A stretch of DNA of 64,000 nucleotides from Conexibacter woesei Iso977N (GTDB lineage Bacteria; Actinomycetota; Thermoleophilia; Solirubrobacterales; Solirubrobacteraceae): positions 124,001 through 188,000 of the forward strand of contig NZ_AUKG01000005.1 of the NCBI RefSeq assembly GCF_000424625.1. The letters are read 5' to 3'. Positions 30,382 through 39,411 of the stretch are shown here, one piece after another. Both the position numbers and the translations under genes were made by a program. The notes beneath the pieces were generated by a model. That model worked only from the letters and a program-made list of their open reading frames with translations. It searched no databases and was not told the origin of the DNA. How positions within the stretch are numbered: position 1 is the stretch's first letter; the number at the start of each line of letters is the position of its first letter.

Positions 30382-31584
30382 TCATGTCGACCGCAGCGCG
30401 TCGGTCGGCGACAGGCGGGCCGCGCGGGCTGCCGGGTAGAGGCCGGCCGCCGCGCCGATCAGCAGTGCTGCGCCGAGGCCGCCGAGGAGGGCCTCGGGTG
30501 GGACGACGGTCTGCCAGCCGCGTGCCTGCGCGTAGGCGCCGGTGACCAAGGACCCCAGGAAGACCCCGGCCGCTCCGCCGCCGAGCGCGAGCAGGAGCGA
30601 CTCCACCAGGAACTGCGCGCGGACGTGGGCGCGGGTCGCGCCGAGCGCGCGGCGCAGGCCGATCTCCGAGCGGCGCTCCAGCACCGAGATGACCATCGTG
30701 TTGGCGATCCCGATCCCGCCGACGAGCAGCGCGACCGCGCCGAGGCCGAGGAACAGGCTCGTCAGCGTCCTGTCGGCCGCCGCGCGCGCCGCCAGCGCGT
30801 CCGACGGGCGCGAGACGTCGACCTCCTCCGGGTTGCTCGGGTTCACCGCGCTCGGCACCAGCGCGCGCGTCGCCGCGACGCGGTCCGGGTCGGCGCGCAG
30901 GTAGACGCTGCTCGCGTTGCGCGCCGCGCCCAGCTCCTTCTCGGCGGCGCGGTAGCCGATCAGCGCCGCACGGTCGACGTCGGGCGCCAACGGCAGCGAG
31001 CGCAGGATCCCGAGCACCGTCCACCAGCGCCCGTCGATGTACACCAACATGCCCGGCCGGTCGACGCCGAGCCGCTGCGCGGCGATCGCGCCGAGCACGA
31101 CGCTGCGCGTCCGCGTCGTCGCCGCGTTCAGGAACCGGCCGCGCGCCATCGTCCCGCCCAAGGTGGACAAGAGCTCCGGGTCCGCGGCGGCGACCGCGAT
31201 CCCGCCCGACTCCTCGGCGTCGATCCGGTCGGTGCGCCGGACCGTCGCGCCCTGAAGCACCTCGACGCTCGCGACCTGCTGCACGCCGCCCAGGCGCGAC
31301 AGCACCTTGCGCGTCCGGCGCGGCAGCGACGCGTCGTCGCCGCCGATCGTCTGCCCCGGCGAGGCCGTCAGCAGGTTGGTGCCCAACGCGTCCAACTGCG
31401 ACAACAACCCCGCGCGGGAGGACGCCGACAGCCCGAGCACCGCGACCATCGACGCGATCCCGATCGCGATGCCCAGCGCGCTCAGCGCCGCGCGCAGCCG
31501 CCGCGTGCGCAGCCCGACCGCGCCGACGCGCACGAGGTCGGCGGGCAGCAGGCGCGACCCGGCCGTGGCCGCCGCGCCGCTCAC
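30382..31584 (-). CDS. MacB/FtsX-type ABC transporter permease
   Basis: 400 residues, GTG start overlapping the ATPase stop. The first span is at about 32-52 ([20 protein letters not shown]), followed by a large extracytoplasmic MacB_PCD domain, then three spans with the FtsX signature: [42 protein letters not shown] and [18 protein letters not shown]. Together with the ATPase and the adaptor encoded upstream it forms a tripartite-like exporter of the MacAB type, here in an actinobacterium where no outer-membrane partner is expected. Last gene of the operon. Confidence 0.93.
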   Translation of the reverse strand: MSGAAATAGSRLLPADLVRVGAVGLRTRRLRAALSALGIAIGIASMVAVLGLSASSRAGLLSQLDALGTNLLTASPGQTIGGDDASLPRRTRKVLSRLGGVQQVASVEVLQGATVRRTDRIDAEESGGIAVAAADPELLSTLGGTMARGRFLNAATTRTRSVVLGAIAAQRLGVDRPGMLVYIDGRWWTVLGILRSLPLAPDVDRAALIGYRAAEKELGAARNASSVYLRADPDRVAATRALVPSAVNPSNPEEVDVSRPSDALAARAAADRTLTSLFLGLGAVALLVGGIGIANTMVISVLERRSEIGLRRALGATRAHVRAQFLVESLLLALGGGAAGVFLGSLVTGAYAQARGWQTVVPPEALLGGLGAALLIGAAAGLYPAARAARLSPTDALRST

Positions 31585-32243
31585 GCGTCCACCTCGACGC
31601 GCCCGTCGCGCAGGTGCACGCAGCGCGGCAGCGCCGCGGCGAGGTCGCGGTCGTGGGTGATCACGACGACCGTCGTCCCCGCGCCGTGCAGCTCGCGCAG
31701 CAACACCATGATCTCGCCGCCCGAGCGCGAGTCGAGGTTGCCGGTCGGCTCGTCGGCGAACACGATCGCCGGCCGCGCCACGACCGCCCGTGCGATCGCC
31801 ACGCGCTGGCGCTCGCCGCCGCTGAGCTGCGCCGGGAAGTGCGTGAGCCGGTGCTCGAGCCCGACGCGCTCCAGCGCCACGCGCGCCGCGGCAAGGCGTA
31901 CATCAACCGGCGTCCCGCTGTAGAGCATGCCCTGCGCGACGTTCTCCAGCGCGCTCATGCCGTCCAGGAGGAAGAACTGCTGGAACACAAAGCCGATCCG
32001 CCGCGCGCGCAGGCCCGCCAGCTCGCGGTCGTCGAGCTCCCCCACGTCGGCGCCCGCGACCGCCACGCGCCCGTCCGACGGCCGCTCCAGCGTCCCCATG
32101 ATGTGCAACATGGTGGACTTGCCCGAGCCCGACGGGCCGACGATCCCGACCAGCTCACCGTCGCCGATCGCCAGCGAGACGTCGTCGAGCGCCCGCACGC
32201 CGCCGGGGTACTCCTTGGTCACCGCCTCCATCACGAGGCTCAT
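31581..32243 (-). CDS. MacB/LolD-type ABC transporter ATPase
   Basis: 220 residues, full length for the LolD/MacB class. Walker [17 protein letters not shown]-loop [20 protein letters not shown], signature [16 protein letters not shown], Walker [17 protein letters not shown] and H-loop [11 protein letters not shown]. Starts inside the adaptor stop and ends inside the permease start, so all three exporter parts are translationally coupled. Confidence 0.95.
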   Translation of the reverse strand: MSLVMEAVTKEYPGGVRALDDVSLAIGDGELVGIVGPSGSGKSTMLHIMGTLERPSDGRVAVAGADVGELDDRELAGLRARRIGFVFQQFFLLDGMSALENVAQGMLYSGTPVDVRLAAARVALERVGLEHRLTHFPAQLSGGERQRVAIARAVVARPAIVFADEPTGNLDSRSGGEIMVLLRELHGAGTTVVVITHDRDLAAALPRCVHLRDGRVEVDA

Positions 32244-33289
32244 CGGGGGACCACCACGCGCGCGCCCTCGCGCACGCCCGAGCCCGTCACCTCGACCCAG
32301 CCGTCGGCGCTCGCGCCGAGCTGGACCGGGACGACGCGCCGCGTCGCCGCCAGCTCGACGCCGTAGACGCCGGGCGCGGTCGCGACCAGCGCGGTCACCG
32401 GGACCGCCAGCGCCGCGCGCGTGCGCCCGGTCTCCAGCGACACGTTGACCGGCGCGCCGTCGAGCGCGAGCCTGCGCCTGCCGGTCAGCGTGACCGTCAG
32501 GGCGACCGTCGCGGCCTCGCCGTCCTGGCCCGGCGTCGCGACGCGCCCCACGTGCGTGACGCGACCCCGCCCGTCGCGCCCGTCGGGGAGCGTCACGACG
32601 ACGCGGTCGCCCGCGTGCACATCCGGCGCCGCGGTCGCGTCGATCCTCGCGTCGATCACCGCGCCCGTCCCGGTGAGCTTGGCGACCGGCGCTCCCGGCC
32701 GGACCGCGTCGCCGACCTTCGCGCTGTGGGCGCCGATCCGCGCCGCGCCGTCGGTGACGACGAAGTCCTTCATCTCGACCCTCCCGGTCTCGGTGAGGTC
32801 GCGGTCGGCCTGGAAGTCCTCGACCGCCGCGGTCGTCGCCGAGGTCCAGTCGGTGTCGACGGTCCCGGGGTCGTAGCCCAAGGCCTTCAGGTTGCGCTCG
32901 ACCTCGCGGACGTCGCGGCCGTCGCTGCTGCCCGGGCCGAGGTCGCGGTACAGCGGCCGCCGGCCGTACAGCGACCAGCCGGTCGCGACCGCGTCGATCG
33001 ACAGCAGCGACTGCCCGCGCCGCAGCGTCGAGCCCTCGGCGCGCAGCCGCGTGACCGTCCCGGACGCCGGCGCGCTCACCGGCTTGGCGTCGCCGAACCC
33101 GAGCGTCCCGTCGACGTCCTGGCGGTCGATCAGGTCGCGCCGCGCGGCGACCGCGGTCCCGAGCGGGACCCTGTCGTTGGCGACCGCCGCGCTGCCGTGG
33201 TCGTCCCCGGTCGCCAGCCACGTCGCGCCGGCCGCGACGGCCGCCGCGACGACGACCGCGCCCGCCACCGTGCCCGTGCTCGTGCTCAC
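32240..33289 (-). CDS. efflux adaptor with peptidoglycan-binding domain (HlyD/MacA-like)
   Basis: 349 residues, GTG start within the stop of the lipoprotein gene. An N-terminal anchor ([19 protein letters not shown]) is followed by a lipoyl-type half ([22 protein letters not shown]). In place of the usual coiled-coil hairpin it has a PG_binding_1 module at about 125-175 ([32 protein letters not shown]). The second lipoyl half ([18 protein letters not shown]) and beta-barrel/membrane-proximal domains follow. This architecture is common in Gram-positive high-GC bacteria next to MacB-type exporters, where the adaptor probably links the transporter to the wall. Confidence 0.88.
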   Translation of the reverse strand: MSTSTGTVAGAVVVAAAVAAGATWLATGDDHGSAAVANDRVPLGTAVAARRDLIDRQDVDGTLGFGDAKPVSAPASGTVTRLRAEGSTLRRGQSLLSIDAVATGWSLYGRRPLYRDLGPGSSDGRDVREVERNLKALGYDPGTVDTDWTSATTAAVEDFQADRDLTETGRVEMKDFVVTDGAARIGAHSAKVGDAVRPGAPVAKLTGTGAVIDARIDATAAPDVHAGDRVVVTLPDGRDGRGRVTHVGRVATPGQDGEAATVALTVTLTGRRRLALDGAPVNVSLETGRTRAALAVPVTALVATAPGVYGVELAATRRVVPVQLGASADGWVEVTGSGVREGARVVVPR

Positions 33290-33897
33290 GGCTGCACCTC
33301 CACGTTGCCGCTGCTGCTGGGCCCCGAGCCGCCCGGCGCGTCGGGCATGACCTTGGCGATGATCCCGTGGCACGCCCTGTCGGCCGCCTTGAACTTCGGC
33401 GCGTTGGGGTTCGCGTCCGGCCCGAGCCGCTGCGAGACCCGGTTGCCGTCGATCCTCGGGTCCGGGAAGTTGATGCCCTTGCCGCGCATGCAGCGCGCGT
33501 AGCCGATCAGCGCGTCGTTGCGCTCGGCCTGCTCCTGCGGGCTGGGCTGGTGCGCGTTGTCGGGCTCGACCCGGTACCTGCCGCAGGCCCTGTCGGCGGC
33601 CTTGAAGACCGGGCTGTCGGGGTCGGCGGTGTTGGTCTTGCTCGGGGCGCTGCCCGGCCCCTTGTCGCCGCCGGCCTTCATCAGGATGCCGCCGTTCGTG
33701 CCGCGCTCGGGGTCCGACATCTGGACGCCGTGCCTGCGCATGCACTGCGCGTACTTCACGGCGCCCTCGAACGCCTTGTCCTCGTCCGACCCGCCGGTCC
33801 CGTTCCTGTTGTTGTTGCCCGACGACCCGCAGGCCGCCAGCGCCAGCGCGGTGAGCGCCAGGCCGATCATCATCGCCAGAGGCTTCATGTCCACCAT
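33286..33897 (-). CDS. lipoprotein with two tandem cysteine-containing repeats
   Basis: 203 residues. A lipoprotein signal with lipobox LAAC near residue 23 is followed by a low-complexity Gly/Asn stretch and two related repeats. The first has [17 protein letters not shown] ... [11 protein letters not shown]; the second has [17 protein letters not shown] ... [11 protein letters not shown]. Each repeat holds two cysteines, probably one disulfide per repeat outside the membrane. Known only as an unnamed family beside peptidoglycan-binding adaptors and MacB exporters (from memory). The start may be ATG 33897 or ATG 33888; neither ribosome site is strong. Possibly a substrate-capture or regulatory subunit of the exporter. 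Confidence 0.8.
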   Translation of the reverse strand: MVDMKPLAMMIGLALTALALAACGSSGNNNRNGTGGSDEDKAFEGAVKYAQCMRRHGVQMSDPERGTNGGILMKAGGDKGPGSAPSKTNTADPDSPVFKAADRACGRYRVEPDNAHQPSPQEQAERNDALIGYARCMRGKGINFPDPRIDGNRVSQRLGPDANPNAPKFKAADRACHGIIAKVMPDAPGGSGPSSSGNVEVQP

Positions 33898-33944
33898 CAA
33901 GCCCGGCGAACATGAGAGCGCCCTGAACGCTCGCGAGGAGGGCG

Positions 33945-35342
33945 CTAATAGGCGTCGCGCTCGGGCAGCTCCAGGCGCATCAGCGTTCCGCCGCCCGCGG
34001 GGCGCTCGGCCGCGACGGTCCCGCCGTGCGCGTCGGCGACGTGCTTGACGATCGCCAGCCCGAGGCCGGAGCCCGGCAGCCCGCGCGCCGACGGCGCGCG
34101 GTAGAAGCGGTCGAAGACGTGCGGGAGGTCGGGCTCGGCGATGCCCGGTCCGTGATCGCGAACGGTCACGGAGCCCTCGTGGACCTCGACCTCGACCGCG
34201 CCGCCGGGCGGCGACCACTTGACCGCGTTGTCCAACAGGTTGCCGACCGCGCGCGACAGCCGCGCCCGCGTGCCGCGCACGATCGTCGGCTCGGCGGCCA
34301 CGCTGAACGTCGTGTCGGGCGCGTGCCGCCGCGCCCGCTCGACCGCCGCCTCGACGAGCTGGTCGAGCCGGAGCTCCTCCGGCGGGTCGTCGCAGCCCTC
34401 GCGCGCGCCGACCAGGTCGGGGCGGGCCAGGTCGACGAGGTCGCCGACCAGCACCGTCAGGTCCTCCAGCTGCTCGCGCGCGCTGGCCAGCATCGCCTCG
34501 CGCTCGGCCGGCGGCAGGTCGGGCGCGTGGCCGAGCAGCTCGATGTTGGCCCGGATCGCGGTCAGCGGCGTGCGCAGCTCGTGCGAGGCGTCGGCGACGA
34601 GCTGGCGCTGCGCGTCGCGCGAGGCCTCCAGCGCCGCGAGCATCGCGTTGAACGACGCGGCCAGGCGGGTCGGCTCGTCGTCGGGCGGGTCCGGCGGCGT
34701 CGGGATCCGGTGGCGCAGGTCGCCGGTCGCGGTGACCTGCTCGGCGGTCGCGGTCAGGCGCGCCAGCGGGCGCGTCGCCATCCTCGACACGACGACGCCG
34801 AGGCCCGCGGCGAGCGCGATCCCGAAGAGCATCACCAGCGCCAGCTCCCCGCGCAGGCGCGACAGCGTGGCGTCGGCCTCGGTCAGCGGCCGCGCGATCT
34901 GCAGCGCCTGGCCGCTCGGCCCCTGGCGCGTGAAGACCCGCAGGTGCGTGCCGTTGACCGTGACGTCGCGCAGGAACGGCGGGTGCGTCCCGGACGCGAC
35001 CGCCCTGACGGCGTTGTCGACCGGCAGCGCGGCCGCGCCCGGCCCGGCCGGCAGGATCGTCTGCCCGGACTCGAGCGTCGCCTGCGCCACGCCGGTCGCG
35101 CCGCCGAACGTGCCGTCGGGGACCGCGACGCGCGTCACCTTCGTGGCGCCCAGGCCCGGCTGCGGGTCGCCGTCCTGCTCTTGGAAGACCGTGGTGATCT
35201 GCGGGTCGGTCCGGCGCAGCCCGTCGTCGATCCCCGCGCGCAGGTCCTGGCGGACCACGATGTAGGTGATGGTCGCCGCGAAGGCCAGCGCGAGCGCGAC
35301 GGCCGCGGCGGACAGCAGGACGATCCGGCGGCGGAACGTCAT
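33945..35342 (-). CDS. sensor histidine kinase
   Basis: 465 residues. Two spans (8-30 and about 167-187) flank a periplasmic sensor of roughly 135 residues, followed by HAMP ([17 protein letters not shown]), the phospho-acceptor His254 in [16 protein letters not shown], and an ATPase domain with N-box [35 protein letters not shown] and [15 protein letters not shown]. It overlaps the response regulator gene (ATGA). Cognate to that regulator; likely senses envelope stress or a compound exported by the downstream ABC system. Confidence 0.95.
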   Translation of the reverse strand: MTFRRRIVLLSAAAVALALAFAATITYIVVRQDLRAGIDDGLRRTDPQITTVFQEQDGDPQPGLGATKVTRVAVPDGTFGGATGVAQATLESGQTILPAGPGAAALPVDNAVRAVASGTHPPFLRDVTVNGTHLRVFTRQGPSGQALQIARPLTEADATLSRLRGELALVMLFGIALAAGLGVVVSRMATRPLARLTATAEQVTATGDLRHRIPTPPDPPDDEPTRLAASFNAMLAALEASRDAQRQLVADASHELRTPLTAIRANIELLGHAPDLPPAEREAMLASAREQLEDLTVLVGDLVDLARPDLVGAREGCDDPPEELRLDQLVEAAVERARRHAPDTTFSVAAEPTIVRGTRARLSRAVGNLLDNAVKWSPPGGAVEVEVHEGSVTVRDHGPGIAEPDLPHVFDRFYRAPSARGLPGSGLGLAIVKHVADAHGGTVAAERPAGGGTLMRLELPERDAY

Positions 35343-36019
35343 GCGCGCGGCGCCCGCAGGACGTAGCCGAACCCGCGCACGGTGTGCAGCAGCCGCGCCT
35401 CGCCGGCCGCCTCGGTCTTGCGGCGCAGGTAGCCGACGTAGACCTCGAGCGAGTTCGACGCCGGGCCGAAGTCATAGCCCCACACGCGTTCGAAGATCTG
35501 CTCCCGGGTCAGCACCTGGCGCGGGTGGTGCAGGAACAGCTCCAACAACAGGAACTCGGTCCGGGTCAGGTCGATGTGGCGCCCGTCACGGGTGACGTCG
35601 TGGCTGACGGGGTCGAGCTCCAGGTCGGCGAAGCGCAGTCGCTCGCGCTCGGCGTCCCAGCCGGAGCGGCGCAGCAGCGCGTGCAGGCGCGCGAGCAGCT
35701 CCTCGAGCGCGAACGGCTTGGGCAGGTAGTCGTCGGCGCCGGCCTCCAGGCCCGCGACGCGGTCGCCGACGCCCTCGCGCGCGGTGAGCATCAGGACCGG
35801 CGTGCGGTCGCCGGTGTCGCGCAGGCGGCGGCAGACCTCGAGCCCGTCGAGGCCGGGCATCAGGACGTCGAGCAGGACCGCGTCGGCGGGCGCCGCGGCC
35901 TGGGCCCGGACCGCCTCGCGGCCGTCGACGGCCTGCTCGACCTCGAAGCCCTCGACCTTCAGGATCCGGGTGAGCACCTCGCGGACCGAGGGCTCGTCGT
36001 CGACCACCAGGACGCGCAT
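35339..36019 (-). CDS. OmpR/MprA-type response regulator
   Basis: 226 residues. A receiver domain with the acidic pair in LVVDDEPSV, phospho-acceptor Asp51 in [16 protein letters not shown], a conserved Thr in VLMLTAREG and Lys in [16 protein letters not shown] precedes a winged-helix DNA-binding domain ([49 protein letters not shown]). First gene of an operon that continues with its kinase, the repeat lipoprotein, the adaptor, the ATPase and the permease, so it very likely controls the exporter. Confidence 0.95.
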   Translation of the reverse strand: MRVLVVDDEPSVREVLTRILKVEGFEVEQAVDGREAVRAQAAAPADAVLLDVLMPGLDGLEVCRRLRDTGDRTPVLMLTAREGVGDRVAGLEAGADDYLPKPFALEELLARLHALLRRSGWDAERERLRFADLELDPVSHDVTRDGRHIDLTRTEFLLLELFLHHPRQVLTREQIFERVWGYDFGPASNSLEVYVGYLRRKTEAAGEARLLHTVRGFGYVLRAPRA

Positions 36020-36097
36020 GGGCGCGATGCTCGCCGATGAACCTGAACGCGAGGTGAGGAGCGCTGCGCGCGTGCCCGCGCCTCGCCCCCGTGCGGC

Positions 36098-37090
36098 TCA
36101 GCGCGTGGTGTACACGCCGTGCGGCTCGGCGTGGTAGCCCTTAAGGCCGACCGCGGCGGTCAGCGCGCTGCGTGGTTCCTCTCCCACGGCGAGGCGGTCC
36201 AAGGCGTAGGCGAAGTCCCAGCGCGGCGCCCAGCCGAGCCCCGCGCGCGCGTGCGCGTTGTCGTAGACCCGCTCGATCTTGGGGAACATCGTCCAGCCGA
36301 GCTTGTTGTAGATGTCGGCGTAGTGCGGGAACTTGGCCGCGACGACCGCGGGCGCGTCCTCCTGCAGTGCAGGCGCGTCGTCGCGCTGGAACGGCGTCGT
36401 CGCGGAGATGATGTAGCGGTCGAAGCCGAGCTGCGGCGCGCGGTCGAGCGCGAGCAGGTGCGCGGCGACCGCGTCCTCGATGTCGACGCGGCGGTAGAGC
36501 AGCTCGTTGACCTTCAGGTTGGCGTCCGGGTAGGTCGCCCGGACCTCCTCGCGGTCGTCCTGCTCGGGGAAGAAGCGCGAGGTGCGCAGGATCAGGACGG
36601 GCAGCCCCGCGTCGCGGTGGACCAGCTCGCAGAGGCCCTCGGCCGACGTCTTGGTCACGCCGTAGATGTTGCGCGGGACCGGCACGACGCCCTCGGTGAT
36701 CCACGCGGCGGGCTGGCGGTCGCCGGGCGTCAGCGCGCGACCGAACGCCGAGGTCGTCGAGGTGAAGACGAAGCGGTCGGCGCCGGCCGCGACCGCCTCC
36801 TCCAGCAGGTTCAGCGTCCCGATCACGTTCGCGTCGACGAACTCCCGGCGGGCGTGCGAGGAGACGTGCGGCTTGTGCAGCGTCGCGGCGTGGACGACCG
36901 CGGTGATGCCATGGTCGCCCAGCGCGCGCCGGACCGCGTCGCGGTCGGCGAGGTCGGCCACGACCTGCGTGAACGGGCCCGGCAGGAGGTCCAGGCCGAC
37001 CGCCGTGCGCCCGCCGCCGGGGTCCTGCGCGAGCGTGCGCATCAGCGCCTCGCCGAGATGGCCCGAGCTGCCGGTCACGAGGATCTTCAT
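36098..37090 (-). CDS. NAD-dependent epimerase/dehydratase family protein
   Basis: 330 residues. Extended SDR: TGSSGHLGEALMRTL at the cofactor loop, the conserved VVADLADRDAVRRAL, VVHAATLHKPH, FVFTSTTSAFGRAL and the Tyr-x-x-x-Lys in NIYGVTKTSAEGLCEL. The C-terminal half (KVNELLYRRVDIEDAVAAHLL, GWAPRWDFAYALDRL) is that of nucleotide-sugar-epimerase-like proteins, but no specific sugar enzyme can be named. Monocistronic between a convergent-free 77-base gap and divergent neighbours. The TTCxRFFPE-type segment (TSRFFPEQDDREE) is shared with a less characterised oxidoreductase branch. Confidence 0.85.
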   Translation of the reverse strand: MKILVTGSSGHLGEALMRTLAQDPGGGRTAVGLDLLPGPFTQVVADLADRDAVRRALGDHGITAVVHAATLHKPHVSSHARREFVDANVIGTLNLLEEAVAAGADRFVFTSTTSAFGRALTPGDRQPAAWITEGVVPVPRNIYGVTKTSAEGLCELVHRDAGLPVLILRTSRFFPEQDDREEVRATYPDANLKVNELLYRRVDIEDAVAAHLLALDRAPQLGFDRYIISATTPFQRDDAPALQEDAPAVVAAKFPHYADIYNKLGWTMFPKIERVYDNAHARAGLGWAPRWDFAYALDRLAVGEEPRSALTAAVGLKGYHAEPHGVYTTR

Positions 37091-37182
37091 GGCAGTAATA
37101 CGTAGCACGCCGGGCAAGGCCTGCCGCGCCGGTCCTCTCGCGCGCGCGGCAACCGGTCCTGTCGCACGACCCCTTCCACGCG

Positions 37183-37188
37183 TAGGTT
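37183..37188 (+). promoter_or_regulatory. TAGGTT leaderless -10 element
   Basis: TAGGTT with a seven-base gap to the ATG at 37196. A GGAG within the gap is too close to the ATG to act as a standard ribosome site. Confidence 0.4.
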
Positions 37189-37195
37189 GGAGCGC

Positions 37196-37495
37196 ATGGC
37201 CCCTCCCCACCTCCGCGCGATGGACGCAACCCTCGACGGTTACGCCTGGCTCCCCCGCATGATCGACAAGGCCCGCCACCACCAGGCCGGGACGCTCGGC
37301 GACTACGTGCACCCGTGCCCGGTCGACCAACGCTGCCTCGGGCTGCTCGGGATCGACGTCGAGCAGCTCTGGGTCGTGGTCGCCGAGCACGACGACGACG
37401 CGGGCGTCCTCGAGGGCCTGCGCGCGCTCGGGATCCCGAGCGCGCAGGACGCCTGGTTCGACGCGCCGGCCTTCGAGGCCGAGCTGACCGCGTAG
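37196..37495 (+). CDS. DUF5069-like small protein
   Basis: 99 residues. Pattern of DUF5069: LDGYAWLPRMIDKARHHQAG near the N-terminus, YVHPCPVDQRCLGLLGI in the middle, and ALGIPSAQDAWFDAPAFEAEL at the end. The L-P-R-M-I/L-D-K-A-R motif is the family mark. Cytosolic and of unknown function; a tendency of these proteins to stand near stress genes is not informative here. The fluoride channel genes follow 31 bases downstream and may be in the same transcript. Confidence 0.72.
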   Translation: MAPPHLRAMDATLDGYAWLPRMIDKARHHQAGTLGDYVHPCPVDQRCLGLLGIDVEQLWVVVAEHDDDAGVLEGLRALGIPSAQDAWFDAPAFEAELTA

Positions 37496-37526
37496 CGACC
37501 GCCGGACGCGAAAGACTGCGGCGTCC

Positions 37527-37919
37527 ATGCCGCCGCCGTCCGCACGCACGCTCGCCGCGATCTTCGCGGGCGGCGCCCTCGGGGCGATCGCGCGGGCCGA
37601 GGTCGCCGAGGCGCTGCCGGTCCATCCCGGCACGTTCCCGTGGGCGACGTTCCTGGTGAACGTCGCGGGCGCGGCGTTGTTGGGGTGGTTCGCGACGGCG
37701 CTGCAGGATCGGCGGCCGCCCTCGCTCGCGCTGCGGCCGTTCCTGACGACCGGCCTGTGCGGCGGCCTGACGACGTTCTCCACCATGCAGCTCGAGCTGT
37801 TGAAGCTCTTGGACCGCGGAGATGTAGGCCTTGCGCTGGGCTACGCGGCGGCGAGCGTCGTCGCGGGCCTCGCGGCGGTCCAGCTGACCACCACCGCGGT
37901 CCGGCGGGCGGCGGCGTGA
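37527..37919 (+). CDS. crcB: CrcB/Fluc fluoride channel subunit 1
   Basis: 130 residues, four hydrophobic spans. Family motifs: GGALGAIARAEV, WATFLVNVAGAALLGWF (the conserved Asn lining the pore) and LTTGLCGGLTTFSTMQLEL (the Thr/Phe-box segment G-G-x-T-T-F-S-T). Exports toxic fluoride passively as a dimer. Followed with a GTGA overlap by a second crcB gene, as usual where the two halves form an antiparallel heterodimer. No fluoride riboswitch fits in the 31 bases upstream. Confidence 0.93.
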   Translation: MPPPSARTLAAIFAGGALGAIARAEVAEALPVHPGTFPWATFLVNVAGAALLGWFATALQDRRPPSLALRPFLTTGLCGGLTTFSTMQLELLKLLDRGDVGLALGYAAASVVAGLAAVQLTTTAVRRAAA

Positions 37920-38275
37920 GCGTCGCCGTTGTCCTCGGGGTCGGTGCGCTCGGCGGGCTCGGCGCCGTGCTGCGCTTCCTGGTCGACGGCGCGGTGACGC
38001 GGCGCACCGGCGCCGGCCGGTTCCCGTTCGGCACGCTCGCCGTCAACCTCTCCGGCGCGCTGGTCCTCGGCGTCTTCGCGGGCGCGGCGCTGCGCGGCGA
38101 CGCCTACGAGGTCTGGGGCGTCGGCCTGATCGGCGGCTACACGACGTTCTCGACCTGGATGCTCGAGTCGCAGCGACTCGCCGCGGGACGGCGCGAGCGC
38201 GCCGCGGCGATCAACATCATCGGGTCGGTCCTGCTCGGCGTCCTGGCCGTCTGGCTCGGCCGCTCGCTGGGCTGA
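37916..38275 (+). CDS. crcB: CrcB/Fluc fluoride channel subunit 2
   Basis: 119 residues, GTG start within the stop of subunit 1. Spans and motifs match the family: GGLGAVLRFLVDGAV, FGTLAVNLSGALVLGVF with the pore Asn, and LIGGYTTFSTWMLES. Arginine-rich loops differ from subunit 1, in keeping with opposite membrane orientation of the two partners (known for paired Fluc proteins). Confidence 0.93.
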   Translation: MSVAVVLGVGALGGLGAVLRFLVDGAVTRRTGAGRFPFGTLAVNLSGALVLGVFAGAALRGDAYEVWGVGLIGGYTTFSTWMLESQRLAAGRRERAAAINIIGSVLLGVLAVWLGRSLG

Positions 38276-38276
38276 C

Positions 38277-39356
38277 CTAAGCGGCGAGCAGCTCCCGGAC
38301 CCGCGCCTGGAAGCGCACGAGCAGCTGCTCGCTGTTGTCCATCAACGTGGCGTGCTCGATCGCGCCCGACGCCATCCCGCGGTGCATCGCCTCGCACAGC
38401 TCGTTGTCCTCGTTGCCGACCTGCAGCGACAGCGCGGTCACCTGCTCGGCGTACTCCTGCGACGTGCCCGGCATCAGGAAGACCGCGGTGCGCCCGCGGG
38501 TCGTGTGCGCGTCGACCGGCCAGTACCACGTGGCCTCGAAGCAGCCCTCGCCCGGGTAGACGTTGATCGTCGTCGCCGGGAACAGCAGGTGCCACAGCGA
38601 GCCCTCGACCGGCCCGGCCTGCGTGGCCAGGACCGCCTGCTGGGCGGCGACCTTCGACGTCTCCTTGACCGGCGTCGCGGCGCTGAGCAGGTCGCCGTCG
38701 GGCCTGAGGGCGTAGCGCTCGGCCGACACGTCGAAGACCTTCGAGAAGTCCGGGTGCACGACCGCGCAGTGGTAGCACTCGAGGTAGTTCTCGCAGACGA
38801 TCTTCCAGTTCGCGCCGATGTCCCAGTCGTAGACCGGACCGGTCAGGACCAAGTTGTCCAGGTCGATCCCGACGCCCGTGACCGACTCGCGCATGACCTC
38901 CAGCTCGCGCAGCGGCGGGTGCGCGTCCGCGTCGAGGTTGACGAACACGAACGGCCCCCACTCGTGGACCGCCGCGCGGCGCAGGTCGAGGTCGTCGGAG
39001 CAGAACGACGGCTCGCGGTCGGCGCGCGGCGCGTTGCGGAACGCGCCGTCGAGGCCGAACGTCCAGGCGTGGTTGGGGCACTGCAGGAGCTTGGCCCTGC
39101 CGGACCCGGACGCCAGGATCATCGCGCGGTGCGGGCAGACGTTGAGCAAGGCGTTCAACTTGCCTTCGTTGTCACGCGTGATCACGACCGGGACGCCGCC
39201 GACCTCGACGGTGACGTAGGCGCCGTTCTCGGCCAGATCGGAGGCGAGCGCGCCGATCTGCCACGTCGTCCGGAAGATCGCCCGCTGCTCGCGCTCGGCC
39301 TGCGCGGCATCCGAGTACCACGGGGCGGGGATCGGCTCGGTGACGGTCGCGCTCAT
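38277..39356 (-). CDS. Rieske-type ring-hydroxylating/N-demethylating oxygenase alpha subunit
   Basis: 359 residues. A Rieske 2Fe-2S centre with Cys74-x-His76 (NVCPHRAMI) and Cys93-x2-His96 (LQCPNHAWTF) is followed by the mononuclear-iron domain with NWKIVCENYLECYHCAVVHPD (split here: NWKIVCENYL and ECYHCAVVHPD), whose histidines 196 and 201 bind iron. The overall type is closest to choline/carnitine/glycine-betaine-like or general aromatic Rieske oxygenases; no beta subunit or reductase lies adjacent, so the electron donor is elsewhere. The start at 39356 follows a leaderless TATGGT. Divergent from a TetR gene that probably represses it. Confidence 0.88.
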   Translation of the reverse strand: MSATVTEPIPAPWYSDAAQAEREQRAIFRTTWQIGALASDLAENGAYVTVEVGGVPVVITRDNEGKLNALLNVCPHRAMILASGSGRAKLLQCPNHAWTFGLDGAFRNAPRADREPSFCSDDLDLRRAAVHEWGPFVFVNLDADAHPPLRELEVMRESVTGVGIDLDNLVLTGPVYDWDIGANWKIVCENYLECYHCAVVHPDFSKVFDVSAERYALRPDGDLLSAATPVKETSKVAAQQAVLATQAGPVEGSLWHLLFPATTINVYPGEGCFEATWYWPVDAHTTRGRTAVFLMPGTSQEYAEQVTALSLQVGNEDNELCEAMHRGMASGAIEHATLMDNSEQLLVRFQARVRELLAA

Positions 39357-39411
39357 AGTCGCATGACCATAATGCAACCTCGTCGCCACGGCAACGTAGG
39401 ATGTCCGGGCC
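39357..39411. promoter_or_regulatory. divergent promoter/operator, Rieske oxygenase / TetR
   Basis: The 55-base gap has a minus-strand TATGGT (39371 to 39366) nine bases from the oxygenase ATG and a plus-strand TAGGAT (39397-39402) nine bases from the TetR GTG. An imperfect inverted repeat TAGTC-N4-GACCA (39356-39369) covers the oxygenase -10 and start, where TetR binding would block transcription. Confidence 0.4.

Noticed and set aside
37496..37526. Fluoride riboswitch before crcB
   Set aside because: Only 31 bases are available and none of the conserved crcB-motif elements are visible.
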